Source of the DNA: Roseovarius sp.
Lineage (GTDB): Bacteria > Pseudomonadota > Alphaproteobacteria > Rhodobacterales > Rhodobacteraceae
NCBI RefSeq assembly: GCF_027019125.1
Contig: NZ_JALUXE010000034.1
Coordinates: 434,001 to 498,000 of the forward strand
Direction: 5' to 3'
DNA length: 64,000 nt
In this document: positions 26,879 through 34,880 of the stretch, piece after piece
Layout of the letters: each line of letters begins with the position of its first letter
Position numbering within the stretch: the stretch's first letter is position 1
Program-made: the position numbers and the translations under genes
Notes under the pieces: model-generated
The model's database searches: none
The model's input: only the letters and a program-made list of their open reading frames with translations
What the model was told of the DNA's origin: nothing

Positions 26879-28162
26879 TTAGCGGTAGAAATATTCGACG
26901 AGGAAGAGAGGCACCGAGGGCACATAGGTGCACAGCATCAGTACCATCAGCAGCACGAGGATGAACCAGATATTGACCTTTGATACCTCCCAGATATTCG
27001 CCCGCGCCACCGCGCAGGCGGTGATCAACACCGAGGCCACGGGCGGTGTCTGTTGTCCGATGGCAAGGTTCAGCGTGACCACGAGGCCGAAATGCACGGG
27101 ATCAATACCCGCCGCCGTGATCAGCGGCATCACGATCGGGATCACGAGGATGATCGCGGCGGCAGAGTGCAGGAAAAAGCCGATGACGAGGAAAAAGACG
27201 TTGAGGATAAGCAGGATCATCCACTGCTGATCGGTGATGTTGAGAATGCCCTGGGCCAGATGCTGCGGGATCTGCGCACGGGTCAGGAACCCGCCCATCA
27301 GCACCGAGGCCGCCACCAGCAACATGACGACGGCGGTTTGAATCCCCCCGTCCAGCATGGCGCGGCGCAGATGCTTGAGATCGACCTGACGATACCATGC
27401 CGACACGATGATGGCCGCGATCACGGCAAGACCGGCCGCTTCGGTCGCGGTGACATAGCCGCCAAAGATACCGCCCAGAATGATGATCGGCAAAAGGAAC
27501 GCAGGCAGAGCGTCAACGAAGGTCTCGCGCAGGCGCGGGATGTTGAACGCCTCTTCGGTCGGCAGATTGTAACGGCGGGCAAAGACATAGGCCACGAACA
27601 TCAGGCCTGCCGCCCCCAAGAGGCCCGGCACCACGCCCGCGACAAAGAGTTGCTCGACCGAGGTATTGGACGAGGCCGCATAGAGGATCATCGGGATCGA
27701 CGGCGGGATGATGATCGCAAGCGACGCCGAGGACGAGGTGACCGCGGCCGAGAGTTCCTTGGAGTATCCACGCTTTTTCATCTGCGGAATGAGGATCGAG
27801 CCCATGGCTGCCACATCGGCCACGGCAGAGCCCGAGATTTCGGCAAAGAAGAGCGACACGCCGATGTTGACCATGGCCAGACCGCCGCGCACGAAGCCGA
27901 TGATCGCCGTGACAAAGTTGATCAGCCGGTCGGTGATCCCGCCCGCGTTCATGATCGCCCCCGCCAGCACGAACATCGGAATTGCGATGAGCGAGAACTT
28001 GGTCGAACCGCCATACATATCCAGTGCGATGGTCACGAGACTGCTTGGCCCTTCCGTCACGAGCAGACCAAGCACCCCGGCAAGTGCAAGCCCGATGGCA
28101 ATGGGCACGTTGATGCAGATCATCGCCACGAGGGCCGCGAAAATACCCAACATCAGCATCAC
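26879..28162 (-). CDS. TRAP transporter large permease (DctM type)
   Basis: 427-residue inner-membrane protein with about 12 hydrophobic segments, the ion-coupled translocation subunit of a TRAP importer. Family landmarks: LFFAEISGSAVADVAAMGSI (about 105-124), SLAIIIPPSIPMILYA (about 150-165) and the C-terminal GLVVTLNLAIGQQTPPVASV. The start codon overlaps the stop of the small permease by 4 bases (ATGA). It works with the DctQ-like and DctP-like proteins upstream. The cluster position suggests import of the acid that the three CoA-linked enzymes downstream degrade. Confidence 0.94.
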   Translation of the reverse strand: MMLMLGIFAALVAMICINVPIAIGLALAGVLGLLVTEGPSSLVTIALDMYGGSTKFSLIAIPMFVLAGAIMNAGGITDRLINFVTAIIGFVRGGLAMVNIGVSLFFAEISGSAVADVAAMGSILIPQMKKRGYSKELSAAVTSSSASLAIIIPPSIPMILYAASSNTSVEQLFVAGVVPGLLGAAGLMFVAYVFARRYNLPTEEAFNIPRLRETFVDALPAFLLPIIILGGIFGGYVTATEAAGLAVIAAIIVSAWYRQVDLKHLRRAMLDGGIQTAVVMLLVAASVLMGGFLTRAQIPQHLAQGILNITDQQWMILLILNVFFLVIGFFLHSAAAIILVIPIVMPLITAAGIDPVHFGLVVTLNLAIGQQTPPVASVLITACAVARANIWEVSKVNIWFILVLLMVLMLCTYVPSVPLFLVEYFYR

Positions 28163-28713
28163 ACGCGCTCCTTGTTCTTGGCGAGTTCGGTTTCGACTTC
28201 CTCTTCGATCTCGGCATGTTCGAGAGAGATTCCGCGCGAGGTCTGAACCCAGTAATTCGGCAGGCTGAGCAATTGGCAGATGATAAAGAGAATGGCCCCG
28301 ATGGGGATTACCGACTGTGTCAGTTGCACCGGCACCCAGGTCAGCGAGGTCAGCGTATCCCCCTCGAGAACCTCGAGCACCTGAAACCCGGCGCGCGCCA
28401 TCAGGACGAAAAAGAGCAGAACCAGCGCCTCGCCCACCAGAACCGCAAGCATCCGGAACCGGCCCGGGATGGCCAGCAGAACCGAGTCAAACCCGATATG
28501 CCGCCGATGCAGCGCTGCAAGCGCTGAGCCGTAATAGGTGATCCATGCCAGCATGATCGCGGCAACCTCGTCATACCAGGAAAAGCTCTGGCCCATGAGG
28601 CGGGCAATCACGGCGACGATCACGACGATGGTCAGCCCGACCATCAGCAAAACCGTGATCCATTCAAGCAGGCGGCTTGCGATCCGGTTGGTTTGGGTGA
28701 GGAGGGAGGTCAT
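28159..28713 (-). CDS. TRAP transporter small permease (DctQ type)
   Basis: 184-residue protein with four hydrophobic segments (LEWITVLLMVGLTIVVIVAV; VAAIMLAWITYYGSALAALH; MLAVLVGEALVLLFFVLMA; VIPIGAILFIICQLL) and the family motif RRHIGFDSV after the second. Start MTSLLTQTNR at 28713 was preferred over an upstream in-frame ATG. It couples to DctM by a 4-base overlap. A hairpin lies between its start and the binding-protein stop, consistent with lower expression of the membrane subunits. Confidence 0.9.
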   Translation of the reverse strand: MTSLLTQTNRIASRLLEWITVLLMVGLTIVVIVAVIARLMGQSFSWYDEVAAIMLAWITYYGSALAALHRRHIGFDSVLLAIPGRFRMLAVLVGEALVLLFFVLMARAGFQVLEVLEGDTLTSLTWVPVQLTQSVIPIGAILFIICQLLSLPNYWVQTSRGISLEHAEIEEEVETELAKNKERV

Positions 28714-28793
28714 ATGCGCAGCGTTCCGGTGCAAGAGAGGGGCCGGCACGATCATGCCGGATGAGATCCGCGAAATCCTGTCAGACCAGGTCT

Positions 28794-28819
28794 GTGACGG
28801 CCCCGTCAGGGACCGTCAC
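28794..28819 (-). terminator. Hairpin between TRAP binding-protein and small-permease genes
   Basis: A 7-bp perfect inverted repeat (GTGACGG / CCGTCAC) with a 12-base loop lies 11 bases after the dctP-like stop. It is likely an attenuator or a 3'-end stabiliser that raises binding protein over permease rather than a full terminator, since dctQM and the CoA genes follow in the same direction. Confidence 0.55.
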
Positions 28820-28829
28820 GGGGATCGGA

Positions 28830-29804
28830 TCAGCTTGCGTTGCCAAGCGCGAGGACAGAGTCGATCAGCTCTTGCCCGCCCTCGACCTGTTCGGCGAATG
28901 CGTCGTAAACCGGCTTCGAGGCGGCGATGAACGCCTCTTTGTCGGCCTCGTTCACCTCGACCCCGGCGGCCTTGATCACGTCGAGCAACTCGCCTTCCAT
29001 CTTGACGGCTGTCTCATAGGTAAAGGTCTGGGTGTCGGCGGCGCACTCGGACAGCACGGCGCGCACATCTTCTGACTGCCCGTCATAGCCCTTCTTCGAG
29101 GAGAGAATATACGCAGGCGTATAGACATGGCCGGTGATCGAGAGATACTTCTGCACCTCCTGGAACTTGGCCGTGGCGATCTGGGTATAGGGGTTTTCCT
29201 GCCCGTCCATCACGCCGGTCTGCAACGCGGTGAACACGTCGGAAAAGGCCATCGGCGTCGGGTTGGCGCCATATTGCTGGAACATCTTCACGCGCCATTC
29301 CCCGTTGGGTGTGCGCAGCTTGATGCCCTTGAGATCCTCGGGCACGTTGATTGGACGGATGTTGTTGGTGATGTGGCGGAACCCGTTCTCGGCCAGACCG
29401 ACAATGTGATAGCCGTTGTTGTTGGCGGCGGCCTGGAACGTGTCCATCATCGCGCCCTGAACGCGGCGCATGTGGTCGCGATCCTTGATGATATAGGGCA
29501 TCTCGAACACGCCAAAGAGGCCATCGACCGAGGACATCACCGACGAGGGCAGCGCGAAATCGACCTGACCCAGCTTGAGCTTTTGCAGCAGTTCCTTGTC
29601 ATTGCCCAGCTGCGACGAGCCAAAGGTCTGAACCTCGGCCTTGCCACCGGATTTCTCACCCACGCAGGCGGCAAAATGGTTGGCGGTCGCCTCGAACAGG
29701 GACCCCGGTTCGCCCACATGGCCAAAGCGCATGGTAACGTCTGCCGCCATTGCCGGCACCGCCACGAAGGACGCCACCACGGATGCGAGTATTGCGTTTT
29801 TCAT
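28830..29804 (-). CDS. TRAP transporter solute-binding protein (DctP type)
   Basis: 324-residue periplasmic binding protein with signal peptide MKNAILASVVASFVAVPAMA. Family landmarks: TMRFGHVGEPGSLFEATANH (about 24-43), the carboxylate-binding arginine region GIKLRTPNGEWRVKMFQQYG (about 165-184; the Arg in LRTP normally pairs with the ligand carboxylate) and GVMDGQENPYTQIATAKF. The conserved Arg supports a carboxylic-acid ligand. It heads the TRAP part of the leftward operon, 115 bases after the aminotransferase stop, with a ribosome site GGGAGGAAGAC. Confidence 0.94.
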   Translation of the reverse strand: MKNAILASVVASFVAVPAMAADVTMRFGHVGEPGSLFEATANHFAACVGEKSGGKAEVQTFGSSQLGNDKELLQKLKLGQVDFALPSSVMSSVDGLFGVFEMPYIIKDRDHMRRVQGAMMDTFQAAANNNGYHIVGLAENGFRHITNNIRPINVPEDLKGIKLRTPNGEWRVKMFQQYGANPTPMAFSDVFTALQTGVMDGQENPYTQIATAKFQEVQKYLSITGHVYTPAYILSSKKGYDGQSEDVRAVLSECAADTQTFTYETAVKMEGELLDVIKAAGVEVNEADKEAFIAASKPVYDAFAEQVEGGQELIDSVLALGNAS

Positions 29805-29882
29805 TGTCTTCCTCCCTTGGTTTTCATGTGCGCGGTCTCAGCCGCGCCTTGGTCTTTCTTGTCATGTGATCGTGACAGTTGA

Positions 29883-29910
29883 TCCGGGCAGGCTCCTCTT
29901 CCGGCCCGGA
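29883..29910 (-). terminator. Hairpin after the aminotransferase gene
   Basis: A 7-bp stem TCCGGGC / GCCCGGA with a 14-base loop starts 9 bases after the aminotransferase stop. A second hairpin (GCGCGG / CCGCGC, 29830-29847) follows before dctP. Neither has a T-run. They may partly separate the aminotransferase message from the TRAP operon. Confidence 0.45.
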
Positions 29911-29919
29911 CCAATACCT

Positions 29920-31104
29920 TCAGGCCGCTGCGCGGGCGCCGTCGAATTTCTGACCCAAAAGATCCATCGCCGCCTGCACGCCCCCGGCCCGGTGCGGAAC
30001 GCCAGCGTCGCGCAGGCCCATTTCAACACCCGCAAGGGTACCGATCAGCATGAGGTCGTTGAAATCCCCCAAATGCCCGATGCGGAACACCTTGTCCGCC
30101 ACCTTGGACAGGCCATTGCCCAGAGACATATCATAGTTGCGCAGGGTGACCGCGCGGAAATTGTCGGCGGAATGCCCCTCGGGCATCATCACGGCGGTCA
30201 GCACCGGCGAGCGGTCCGAGGCTTTCTTGCAGAGCACCTCGAGGCCCCAGGCCTCAACCGCCGCGCGCGCGGCGGCGCCATGCCGCTTGTGTCTGGCAAA
30301 GACGTTGTCGAGCCCTTCTTCCTGCAGCATGTCGATGGCCTCGTTGAGGCCGTAAAGCAGGTTGGTGGCCGGCGTGTAGGGGAAATAGCCGGTGTCATTG
30401 GGCCCGGCCATTTCCGCCCAACTCCAGTAAGAGCGTTTGAGCGCGGCGCTCTCGGAGACTTTCATCGCCTTGGCGCTGACCGCGTTGAACGACAGGCCCG
30501 GCGGCAGCATCAGACCCTTTTGCGAGCCGGACACGGTGACATCGACACCCCAGTCATCATGCCGATACTCAACCGAGGCGAGCGACGAAATCGTATCGAC
30601 CATCAAGAGCGCCGGATGCTTGGCGGCATCCATCGCGCGGCGCACGGCGGCCACATCGGTCACGGACCCGGTCGAGGTTTCGTTATGCACCACGCAGACA
30701 GCCTTGATCTCGTGGCCCTTGTCGGCGCGCAGGCGGTCTTCGATCCGCGCGGCATCCGCCCCGGCGCGCCAATCGCTGTCGATAAAGACCGGGTTCAGCC
30801 CCAGCTTCAGCGCAAGTTTCTGCCAGAGGGTCGCGAAATGGCCGGTTTCATACATCAGCACGGCATCACCGGGTGACAGCGTGTTGACCAGCGCGGCTTC
30901 CCACGCCCCGGTACCGGAGGAGGGATAGATCACCACGCGGCTTTCGGTTTTGAAGATGCTTTTCATGCCCTCCAGCGCCTTGCGTCCGACATCGGCAAAG
31001 GCGGGGCCACGGTGATCCATGGTGGGATAATCCATCGCCCGCAGGATGCGATCCGGCACATTTGAAGGGCCGGGGATTTGCAGAAAGTGGCGGCCAGCGG
31101 TCAT
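29920..31104 (-). CDS. Class V PLP aminotransferase (serine/aspartate-glyoxylate aminotransferase-like)
   Basis: 394-residue fold-type I aminotransferase related to SgaA and to BhcA, which use glyoxylate as amino acceptor. Motifs: FLQIPGPSNVPDRIL (7-21), YPSSGTGAWEAAL (60-72), HNETSTG (140-146), and the PLP lysine in VSGSQKGLMLPPG (Lys 196). Start: GGGAGGA runs into one ATG, and a second ATG six bases later has correct spacing, giving MTAGRHFL. It lies divergent from a glycolate/D-2-hydroxyacid dehydrogenase gene and upstream of the TRAP-CoA operon, consistent with handling glyoxylate or a related 2-oxo acid. Other bhc genes (bhcB, bhcC, bhcD) are absent here. Confidence 0.87.
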   Translation of the reverse strand: MTAGRHFLQIPGPSNVPDRILRAMDYPTMDHRGPAFADVGRKALEGMKSIFKTESRVVIYPSSGTGAWEAALVNTLSPGDAVLMYETGHFATLWQKLALKLGLNPVFIDSDWRAGADAARIEDRLRADKGHEIKAVCVVHNETSTGSVTDVAAVRRAMDAAKHPALLMVDTISSLASVEYRHDDWGVDVTVSGSQKGLMLPPGLSFNAVSAKAMKVSESAALKRSYWSWAEMAGPNDTGYFPYTPATNLLYGLNEAIDMLQEEGLDNVFARHKRHGAAARAAVEAWGLEVLCKKASDRSPVLTAVMMPEGHSADNFRAVTLRNYDMSLGNGLSKVADKVFRIGHLGDFNDLMLIGTLAGVEMGLRDAGVPHRAGGVQAAMDLLGQKFDGARAAA

Positions 31105-31182
31105 TATCATTCCTCCCAGAGACTGCGTCCTTGCCCGCCTTTCCGCCGCATTGCGGACTCGGATCAAGGTGAATTCTGTTGA

Positions 31183-31201
31183 ATTGAATTCTGAATTCAA
31201 T
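31183..31201. promoter_or_regulatory. 19-bp palindromic operator candidate (GntR-type)
   Basis: ATTGAATTC-T-GAATTCAAT is a perfect 9-bp inverted repeat around one base in the 141-base divergent promoter between the aminotransferase and the dehydrogenase genes. It sits in a markedly AT-rich patch. GAATTCTG also occurs as a direct repeat at 31171 and 31186. FadR-subfamily GntR regulators bind short palindromes of this size, and such a regulator is encoded at 34169. Confidence 0.7.
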
Positions 31202-31245
31202 ATTCTGTCAAGGCCAAACTCAGACCTTCGACCGGATCGAGACCC

Positions 31246-34176
31246 ATGCTGGACAGCACAATTCAACAGCGCCTCAGCCGCGAGGTGCAGGGCGAAACGC
31301 GCTTTGACGCCTTCTCGCGCGGGCGCTATGCCACCGATGCCTCGATCTATCAGATCATGCCGGCGGGGGTGATTCTGGCCAAGGCACCAGAGGATGTTCT
31401 GGCCGCATTGGACGCGGCGCGAGAGGCGGGTGTGCCGCTGACGATGCGCGGCGGCGGCACGTCGCAATGTGGGCAGACGGTGAACACCGGCCTGATCGTG
31501 GACTGCTCGAAATATCTCAACCGGATTCTGGAACTGGATGTCGCGGGACGGCGCGCGGTGGTCGAGCCGGGGATCGTTCTGGATGATCTCAACCGCGCAC
31601 TCAAACCGCATGGCCTGTGGTTCCCTGTCGATGTCTCGACCGCCTCGCGCGCCACGATCGGGGGCATGGTCGGCAACAATTCCTGCGGCTCGCGCTCGTT
31701 GCGCTATGGCACGACACGCGACAACGTGGACAGGATCGAGGGTTTTCTGGCCGACGGCACGCCGTTCGATTTTGGTCCCGGTTCCGGCAATCGCGTGCCA
31801 GAACCCTTGTTGCGGCAAATGCTCGACCTTGGCGCGCGTGAGGCCCGCGAGATCGCCGCGCGCTTTCCCAAGGTGCAGCGTCGGGTGGGCGGCTACAACA
31901 TCGACGCGCTTGTGCCCGGTGACACGCCGATCAACCTCGCCCATCTGCTGATCGGGTCCGAGGGGACGCTGGCCACATCCACCGCCATCGAGATCAGGCT
32001 GTCGCCGCTGCCCTCGAAAACCCGTGTTCTGGGCGTTTGCCATTTCCCCACCTTCCGCGCTGCGATGGAAGCGGCCAAGCCGCTGGTGGCGCTTGGCCCC
32101 ACCTCGGTCGAACTGGTGGACAGCACCATGATCGACCTTGCACGCGCCATTCCGCTTTATGCCAGAACGCTGGAGCAATTCGTGCGCGGGGAACCGGCGG
32201 CGATGCTTCTGGTGGAGTTCGCCGACAGCCCGCCCGAGAACGAGGAAAACATGCGCCGCTTGGCCGATACGATGTCGGACCTTGGCTATGGCTTTGGCGC
32301 GGGGGGTGCCCATGAGGGCGGCGTGGTCGAGGTCTGGGATATGGCCCTTGCCGCAGAGATCGGCGAATTGCGCAAGGCTGGGCTCAACATCATGATGTCG
32401 ATGAAAGAGGCGGGCAAGCCTGTGTCTTTCGTCGAGGATTGCGCCGTGCCGCTCGAGCATCTGGCCGATTACACCGACCGGTTGACAGAGGTGTTCCATA
32501 GCCACGGCACCACCGGGACATGGTACGCCCATGCCTCCGAGGGGTGCCTGCATGTGCGCCCGGTTCTCAACCTCAAGCTCGAGCAGGACGTGCGCAAGAT
32601 GCGCGAGATCGCCGAGGCGGCCTTTGCCATGGTGCGCGAGTATAAAGGCTCGCATTCCGGCGAGCATGGCGATGGCATCGTGCGCTCGGAATTTCACGGC
32701 GCCATGTTCGGCCCCCGTATTCTGAGCGCATTTGAAGAGGTCAAGGCGGCCTTTGATCCCGACACCCGCCTCAACCCCGGCAAGATCGTGCATGCGCCGA
32801 AAATGGATGACCGCAGTCTGATGCGCTATCCGCCGGGCTATGATTTCGCTGACCTCAAGACCGGGCATGACTGGTCTGCCTGGCCGGGCAAGGGCGGCGG
32901 CTTTCAGGGCGCGGTCGAGATGTGCAACAACAACGGCGCCTGTCGCAAGCTGGCGGGCGGGGCGATGTGCCCCAGCTACCGTGTGACGCGCGACGAGCGC
33001 GACGTAACGCGGGGCCGCGCCAATACGCTGCGGCTGGCCCTGTCGGGGCGTCTTGGCCAGAACGCGCTGTTCTCGGACGAGATGGCTGAAACGATGAAGC
33101 TTTGCGTCGGCTGCAAGGCGTGCAAGCGCGAATGCCCGACCGGCGTGGACATGGCCAGGATGAAGACCGAGGTCCTCTATCAACGCGGGCAAAAGCTGGG
33201 CTTCGGCCTGCGTGCGCGGCTGATCGCCGAGATGCCCCGCTATGCGCGGATTGCCGTGGCGCTGCGTGGTCTGATCGCGCTGCGCAATCGCGTGCCGCTG
33301 CTGGCCGCGCTGGGAGAACGGATGACCGGGCTTGCCGCTGCGCGATCCCTCCCGCTCTTTCGCGGTGATTTCTTCAAGGACTCGGAGGTCAAGCGCGCCC
33401 GCCCATCGACCAAGGGGGGCAAGATTATCCTCTTCACCGACACGTTCAACCGTTGGATGGAGCCGGAAATTCCCCGCGCCGCGCTCCGGGTGTTGACGCG
33501 CGCCGGTTATGAGGTGATCACCGCCAATGCCCCCGGTCGCCCGCTCTGCTGCGGGCGGACATATCTGGCGGCGGGCATGATCGACAAGGCCCGCGCCGAG
33601 GCGCAGCGCACGCTCGATGCGCTCTTGCCGCATATCCGCGCGGGCGTGCCGGTGGTGGGGCTGGAGCCCTCGTGCCTCTTGACCCTGCGCGATGAGTTTC
33701 TGACGCTCTTGCCGGGAGAGGACGCGCGCCTCTTGTCGGAAAACGCCTATCTCTTCGAGGAATTCATGTCCCGCGAGGCGCGCGCCGGGCGGCTTGACCT
33801 GCCGCTTGGCGCTCTGGGTCAGACCGCGCATGTGCATGGACATTGCCATCAGAAAGCCGCCGGGGTGATGGGTGATATGGGGCAGGCGCTGGGTCTGATC
33901 CCCGGCCTCGACCCCAAGACCATCGAAAGCAGTTGTTGCGGCATGGCCGGTGCCTTTGGCTATCAGGTCGAAACCATCGAGGTCTCACGCAAGATGGGGG
34001 AACTGTCGCTCTTGCCTGCGGTGCGTGCCGCCGCGCCGGACGATCTCTTAATCGCCAATGGCACCTCTTGCCGTCACCAGATTGCCGACGGTGCCGGCCG
34101 CCGCGCGCTGCATATCGCGGAAATCTTCGACAGGGCGTCGGAAAATGCTGTAAGGGAGGGCCGCAACGATGGATAA
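31246..34176 (+). CDS. FAD-linked oxidase fused to Fe-S domain (D-2-hydroxyacid dehydrogenase, GlcD-GlcF/YdiJ-like)
   Basis: 976-residue fusion. The N-terminal half is a VAO-type FAD enzyme like GlcD: MRGGGTSQCGQTVNTGLIVD (about 66-85) with the FAD loop GGMVGNNSCGSRSL (about 141-154) and, later, SHSGEHGDGIVRSEF. The C-terminal half has two 4Fe-4S sites (CNNNGAC...MCPSY at about 558-580; CVGCKACKRECPTGVD at about 620-635) and two CCG domains (PLCCGRTYLAAG, SSCCGMAGAFGY) like GlcF. It should oxidise a D-2-hydroxy acid such as D-lactate, glycolate or D-2-hydroxyglutarate and pass electrons to the respiratory chain. The gene is divergent from a glyoxylate-type aminotransferase and overlaps the GntR gene by 8 bases. 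Confidence 0.9.
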   Translation: MLDSTIQQRLSREVQGETRFDAFSRGRYATDASIYQIMPAGVILAKAPEDVLAALDAAREAGVPLTMRGGGTSQCGQTVNTGLIVDCSKYLNRILELDVAGRRAVVEPGIVLDDLNRALKPHGLWFPVDVSTASRATIGGMVGNNSCGSRSLRYGTTRDNVDRIEGFLADGTPFDFGPGSGNRVPEPLLRQMLDLGAREAREIAARFPKVQRRVGGYNIDALVPGDTPINLAHLLIGSEGTLATSTAIEIRLSPLPSKTRVLGVCHFPTFRAAMEAAKPLVALGPTSVELVDSTMIDLARAIPLYARTLEQFVRGEPAAMLLVEFADSPPENEENMRRLADTMSDLGYGFGAGGAHEGGVVEVWDMALAAEIGELRKAGLNIMMSMKEAGKPVSFVEDCAVPLEHLADYTDRLTEVFHSHGTTGTWYAHASEGCLHVRPVLNLKLEQDVRKMREIAEAAFAMVREYKGSHSGEHGDGIVRSEFHGAMFGPRILSAFEEVKAAFDPDTRLNPGKIVHAPKMDDRSLMRYPPGYDFADLKTGHDWSAWPGKGGGFQGAVEMCNNNGACRKLAGGAMCPSYRVTRDERDVTRGRANTLRLALSGRLGQNALFSDEMAETMKLCVGCKACKRECPTGVDMARMKTEVLYQRGQKLGFGLRARLIAEMPRYARIAVALRGLIALRNRVPLLAALGERMTGLAAARSLPLFRGDFFKDSEVKRARPSTKGGKIILFTDTFNRWMEPEIPRAALRVLTRAGYEVITANAPGRPLCCGRTYLAAGMIDKARAEAQRTLDALLPHIRAGVPVVGLEPSCLLTLRDEFLTLLPGEDARLLSENAYLFEEFMSREARAGRLDLPLGALGQTAHVHGHCHQKAAGVMGDMGQALGLIPGLDPKTIESSCCGMAGAFGYQVETIEVSRKMGELSLLPAVRAAAPDDLLIANGTSCRHQIADGAGRRALHIAEIFDRASENAVREGRNDG

Positions 34177-34861
34177 CCCCGGTCCGGAGGCCCCGATGAC
34201 TGCCCTCAAATCCGATCCGATTGGCCGCACCGCGCTGGCTGTCGAGATCGCCAACCGCCTGCGCCAGATGATCCTCGAAGGGCAATTGCAGCCGGGAGAG
34301 AAGATCAATGAAAAGGCGCTGACCGAGCAATTCGGCGTGTCGCGCACACCGCTGCGCGAGGCGCTCAAGGTGTTGGCGGCCGAGGGCCTGCTGGATCTCA
34401 TCCCGCATCGCGGTGCGGTCATCACCCGCCAGAGTGAGGCGGAATTGGCCGAGGTGTTTTGCGTGCTAGCCGCCCTCGAGGGGCTGGCGGGGGAACTGGC
34501 CACGATGCAGGCCGACGCAGAGACCGTGCAGGACATCGAGGAGATGACGGCAGCCTTGCGCCGTACCTATGAAGAGGCGGATCGCCCGACCTATTTTCGG
34601 ATCAATCAGGCCATCCACAAGGCGATTTTGGCAGCGGCGGGGAATGAAACGCTGTTGCGCACGCATGAATTGCTGGCCTTCCGGGTGCAGCGCGCGCGCT
34701 ATCAGGCCAATCTCACGCCCGAACGCTGGCGCGCGGCGGTCGAAGAGCATGAGGCCATCATCGAGGCTCTGCGCGCGCGGGACGCAGAGCGTTGCGGCAA
34801 GCTGATGAAGGATCACCTCCTGCGCAAATTCGCGTCGATCAAGGCCAAGGCGCAGGGGTAA
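34169..34861 (+). CDS. GntR-family regulator, FadR subfamily (FCD domain)
   Basis: 230-residue transcription factor. Winged helix: LAVEIANRLRQMILEGQLQP, then the recognition region NEKALTEQFGVSRTPLREALKVLAAEGLL (about 48-76) and PHRGAVI. An all-helical FCD ligand domain follows, with Asp/His-type metal-binding residues expected around FRINQAIHKAIL and EEHEAIIEAL. The ATG at 34169 has the ribosome site AAGGGAGG 8 bases before it and overlaps the dehydrogenase gene by 8 bases, so the regulator is co-expressed with it. It probably controls the divergent promoter and binds the 19-bp palindrome there. Confidence 0.92.
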   Translation: MDNPGPEAPMTALKSDPIGRTALAVEIANRLRQMILEGQLQPGEKINEKALTEQFGVSRTPLREALKVLAAEGLLDLIPHRGAVITRQSEAELAEVFCVLAALEGLAGELATMQADAETVQDIEEMTAALRRTYEEADRPTYFRINQAIHKAILAAAGNETLLRTHELLAFRVQRARYQANLTPERWRAAVEEHEAIIEALRARDAERCGKLMKDHLLRKFASIKAKAQG

Positions 34862-34880
34862 CGGGCCGTCACGCGCCCTC

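Noticed and set aside
29920..31104. Assignment of the aminotransferase as BhcA of the beta-hydroxyaspartate cycle
   Set aside because: The other bhc genes are not in the window, and the divergent partner is a 2-hydroxyacid dehydrogenase; only the general glyoxylate-type group is supported.
29920..33849. Single 1309-codon leftward reading frame covering the aminotransferase and the antisense of the dehydrogenase
   Set aside because: Only the part from 31104 encodes recognisable protein; the rest is the complement of the well-supported FAD/Fe-S dehydrogenase gene, and the open frame is a GC-bias shadow.
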